Source: Panagrolaimus kolymaensis (lineage: Eukaryota; Nematoda; Chromadorea; Rhabditida; Panagrolaimidae). Taken from it: a stretch of DNA of 64,000 nucleotides. The notes below the pieces were generated by a model. That model was not told the origin of the DNA. It saw only the letters and a list, made by a program, of their open reading frames with translations, and searched no databases. The DNA is taken from positions 2,170,001 through 2,234,000 of the forward strand of contig JAJQJQ010000026.1 in assembly GCA_028622995.1 (NCBI GenBank), in the 5' to 3' direction. The position numbers and the translations under genes are program-made. Below, one piece after another: positions 61,315 through 64,000 of the stretch. Position 1 is the first letter of the stretch, and each line of letters begins with the position of its first letter.

Positions 61315-61989
61315 ATGGATAGGTATTTACCTATTCCTTCTCCTTCTAATTCAACTGGATTTTTTGGTGGCATTTTCGGAAATAAAATTCCCAAACAAAA
61401 TGAATTTGAAAGCTGGTTCGCTTTATTTTTGTTTCGACTAATTTATATATACTCTTTCCAGCTTTGATATATTTCCTTCAATTGAAAATCTCAAAATTCA
61501 TGGCACTCTTAAAGCTAGCAATATCAATTTACTTTTTGATTTCATTTCAATCTCTTTTCCTAAACTTCAAATGATTGACATTTCTTTAGGGCTCAATAGA
61601 TGTTCGTTGGAAGAATTCAATAATTTTTGTGTCGCTTTAAATCCATCACTTTTGGACAAAATTCGTTCAAATATCAAAGGGGATATAAATTTAAAAATGA
61701 GCAATTCATCTTGGTTTTGTGAAGTAAGCTTAATAAAAACTTTTTAAATTATAAAGAAACTAAATTCTATTTATTATAGAATAGTGAAAATTCAAATTTT
61801 GAAAATTACTTCAATAAAAAGCTTTATAAAAAAGCCTTCAAAATTCATCAAAGTTTAGCTTTTAATTTAACCTATGTACTTGTTGAATATGGTGGTACTG
61901 CTCATAGAAACTATAATTTAGACGATTATGTTTTTTGTTTTTTTATAATTTCTATTCCTATCGTTTTTGCATGGATATTTTTTTATTGA

Positions 61990-62359
61990 TATATTTTACC
62001 AAAATTCAAAAGGATTCATATCTCCATATTGAAAAAGAAATGGAATTAATTAAGAAAAATATGAGGCGATGCATCTACCTACATTGTTGGTTTATTTTGT
62101 TTGTTTTTGTTTAATGTTATTACAATACCTTTACACATTTTTTAATTCAAGACTTTTGAGTTTCGTTTCTACCACAAATTAGTTTGGTACTATGTTAACT
62201 TTATTTTGAACAAATAAATTTTTTATTACAAAATTAATAAAAAAACAAAAATAAAAAAAAAACAAATACATTGTTTACGAGTAAAGTGAGCAAATAATTA
62301 AAAAAATGAAAAAATGTTTTTTATTTTTTGATAAATAGTTGTTGATTGCCTAAAAATAT
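61990..62359. other. Intergenic between convergent genes, no gene seen
   Basis: AT-rich 3' flank shared by the interrupted plus-strand gene and the minus-strand GTPase. No other feature. Confidence 0.6.
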
Positions 62360-64000
62360 TTAATTAAAAGATCTCCAAAAAACGAAGACTAACTTGACTA
62401 CAGTTTCTTTATCACATCGAGTAATATTTTCAGCATAATCATTTTCATTCACTTCAACATGAATATCAAAAATTTCTGCAATCCTTGGACCTGTTAATGG
62501 CATAACAAATAATTTTTGTCGAATATCTTGAATATCTTCTAATGATAATTTTGTGTTAGAATTTTTTTCAAGGAGTTTTTCACGGATATCCCTATAATAT
62601 TTTAAGAAGACAGCTAATCTATTTAATTTTTGATTATCATAGTCGTGAATAGTTTTCACAAGTTGCGCTTCTTGTTGAATAAGACTTTCAATATATTTTT
62701 CAAAGACATCAGAATTTTGGGAAATACCATTTTGGTTGAGAAATATTGAAAATGTTGCCATTGCATTCATTATAAAATTAAATTCTTGCTCATATTTCTT
62801 TATTGTTTCATTTAAATTATGAATCAATTCCTTTTTCACCGTTTTTACATTTCTTTGAGAAAAAATGGAATTTTGTAAAACTTGAGCTTCTAAGTTATTC
62901 GTAACAATTCTTTGTTCAAAGAAAATTCGTCTATGATCCTTTATATCACACTTGCATTTTTTACAAATTCCATTCCAATTGAATGCTTCACATTCCTGTA
63001 ATGCAGGATCAGGAATTTTTGAGGGATCTCCACCTGGTATCCAACAATCTTTATGGCAAACACTTTTGTATATTGGTTGATAATTTTCCATAATTTTTTG
63101 ATATTCTATGCATTTTGGATTTGCACAAACTGTTTGCGGATTCGGTAATTTAATTATTTCTAAAGAAACTATTGGCATAGCTGTCCGTTTTTGAAGCTCT
63201 TTTATATTATGTTTGGCGGCTTCTAATTCATGTATACGCTCTTGAAGTTTTTGCAAATTTGTTTGAATAATATCACTTATTTTAATTGTTGGACTAACAA
63301 GTTGCAAAATCCATGTACGAGTTTCATTAATTGAAAGGGTTTCAGAAGTGTTATGAGGCCGAAGGCGGGCGGCATGTTTTAAGAATCTTTTCACTTCTTT
63401 GGAAGAATGCTTCCAACTTTCTGAATAATCCTCTAATTCATTTTCTTCAAACTTTACATGGCCAAAATAAGCGCAGCAAAATCGAAAAGCTTCATTATCC
63501 AAACAGAAAACATTGTCATCGGTGAGTTGCATATTCAAATTATTTTTTTCATTGAGTTCTTTAAAAAAGGCATTCAACAATCCCATGGTTGCTCCCGGTC
63601 TATAAAAAGTGCCACGAGTATTTGTAAAGATTATGCTAATATTTTCCAATGAAGATCGGCTTAAATTGTTTAAAAGGCTGTTAATACTGTAGCGAAAATG
63701 ATTTTTTAGACGACTTTCATTAGGCTTAAAAAGGAAGCAAATTGCATGAAGTTCCTTGAAAGGGGCAATCGCTCGTAGAATTTTTTGCATATTTATATCA
63801 TTTTGATCATTTCCTCGAGTATCGTTCGTTCCCGGAGTGTCAATGAGATAAATATTGTATTCGTCTGTCTCAAAGAAATAAGTTTTTGGTTCTTGGGTTA
63901 CAGATGCTCCAACAATTTCAAATGATTCATTGCTTTGATCGCCGAAAATAATATCACGTTGTTGGCCATTATCATCAAATAAAGTAAATTTCGTTGGAAT
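62360..64000 (-). CDS. AIG1/septin-like GTPase, partial (5' end beyond the window)
   Basis: Open without an intron for 547 codons from the window edge to the stop; the frame continues upstream of the first internal Met at 63790, so the true start and the P-loop lie outside. Visible motifs: a switch segment IPTKFTLFDD, the G3 motif IYLIDTPGTNDTRG, and a G4-like ISIIFTNTRGTFYRPG where the usual TKxD is TNTR. After the G domain come helical segments (KLQERIHELEAAKHNIKELQ, probable coiled coil) and a Cys/His cluster (CANPKC, VCHKDC, GICKKCKCDIKDH) that could bind zinc, then another long helical region. This layout occurs in a group of AIG1-type GTPases of fungi, plants and some invertebrates. Function is unknown; a stress or immunity role is only by analogy. 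Confidence 0.8.
   Translation of the reverse strand: MPTKFTLFDDNGQQRDIIFGDQSNESFEIVGASVTQEPKTYFFETDEYNIYLIDTPGTNDTRGNDQNDINMQKILRAIAPFKELHAICFLFKPNESRLKNHFRYSINSLLNNLSRSSLENISIIFTNTRGTFYRPGATMGLLNAFFKELNEKNNLNMQLTDDNVFCLDNEAFRFCCAYFGHVKFEENELEDYSESWKHSSKEVKRFLKHAARLRPHNTSETLSINETRTWILQLVSPTIKISDIIQTNLQKLQERIHELEAAKHNIKELQKRTAMPIVSLEIIKLPNPQTVCANPKCIEYQKIMENYQPIYKSVCHKDCWIPGGDPSKIPDPALQECEAFNWNGICKKCKCDIKDHRRIFFEQRIVTNNLEAQVLQNSIFSQRNVKTVKKELIHNLNETIKKYEQEFNFIMNAMATFSIFLNQNGISQNSDVFEKYIESLIQQEAQLVKTIHDYDNQKLNRLAVFLKYYRDIREKLLEKNSNTKLSLEDIQDIRQKLFVMPLTGPRIAEIFDIHVEVNENDYAENITRCDKETVVKLVFVFWRSFN

Larger units (their letters stand above)
59240..61989 (+). pseudogene. F-box-like nematode gene broken by an LTR element
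   Basis: Host gene pieces: 59240-59419, 59511-59657, then the inserted element, then 61315-61415, 61462-61723 and 61780-61989. The start reads as a helical F-box-like segment (YILEGILKECVNDAESLETF), later parts have a repeat-like, LRR-flavoured stretch (LQMIDISLGLNRCSLEEF), and the end is a membrane helix (FCFFIISIPIVFAWIFFY). Exon 2 reads FENV up to the insertion; if the element and one target copy are removed, the next codons IMDRYL continue in the same frame through valid splice sites to the stop at 61987-61989. With the element present translation meets a stop 12 codons into the LTR. So an otherwise intact gene was interrupted recently. Its function is unknown; F-box assignment is tentative. 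Confidence 0.75.

Overview
This is a nematode nuclear genome window: strongly AT-rich, with compact genes, mostly short GT-AG introns ending in T-rich TTTTAG/TTTCAG acceptors, and nematode-typical families (FMRFamide-like neuropeptides, TWK channel, DUF19 secreted proteins, CX-module protein, nuclear receptor with a CNGCKTFF P-box). The AIG1-like GTPase at the right edge would fit a clade IV panagrolaimid such as Halicephalobus, where that family is reported expanded; this species hint is inference only. All gene models were spliced by hand; almost all give an exact in-frame total from start to stop.

Layout. 0.4-10.7 kb: five minus-strand genes: a two-pore K+ channel, an unrecognised 410-aa protein, a DNase II, a spermidine-synthase-fold methyltransferase-like protein and an arrestin-domain protein. 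12.1-14.0 kb, plus strand: a phospholipase B-like Ntn hydrolase. 17.1-29.6 kb, plus strand: a complete fused NAD(P)H glutamate synthase (2186 aa, 12 coding exons). Three genes lie antisense inside its introns: flp-3 and flp-2 in the 4.2-kb intron, and a CX-module protein in the 1.1-kb intron. 30.3-32.5 kb: a tandem pair of DUF19 secreted proteins. 32.7-37.5 kb, minus: a 16-exon secreted protein with about 17 Kazal-like modules. 38.9-41.1 kb, minus: an even-skipped class homeobox gene (vab-7). 44.0-47.3 kb, minus: a divergent SLC6 transporter. 48.1-49.7 kb, minus: a membrane-anchored tyrosine-kinase-like protein with a very short activation loop. 50.8-51.8 kb, minus: a cyclin G/I-like protein. 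53.3-54.1 kb: a probable repeat element with two related hairpins and an A/C-rich degenerate tandem block. 54.9-55.6 kb, minus: a lustrin-type Cys-rich plus degenerate Kunitz protein. 56.1-57.8 kb, minus: a nuclear hormone receptor. 59.2-62.0 kb, plus: a nematode F-box-like gene interrupted in an exon by a 1652-bp non-autonomous LTR retroelement with identical 225-bp LTRs and a TAATT target duplication. 62.4-64.0 kb, minus: the C-terminal part of an AIG1/septin-like GTPase that runs off the window.

The genes are not one pathway. The points most worth following are the nested neuropeptide genes inside glutamate synthase, the recent small LTR element that breaks a host exon, the unusual kinase and the covarying hairpin pair at 53 kb. 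Intergenic stretches are long A/T runs in which I could support no further gene, tRNA or other RNA gene.
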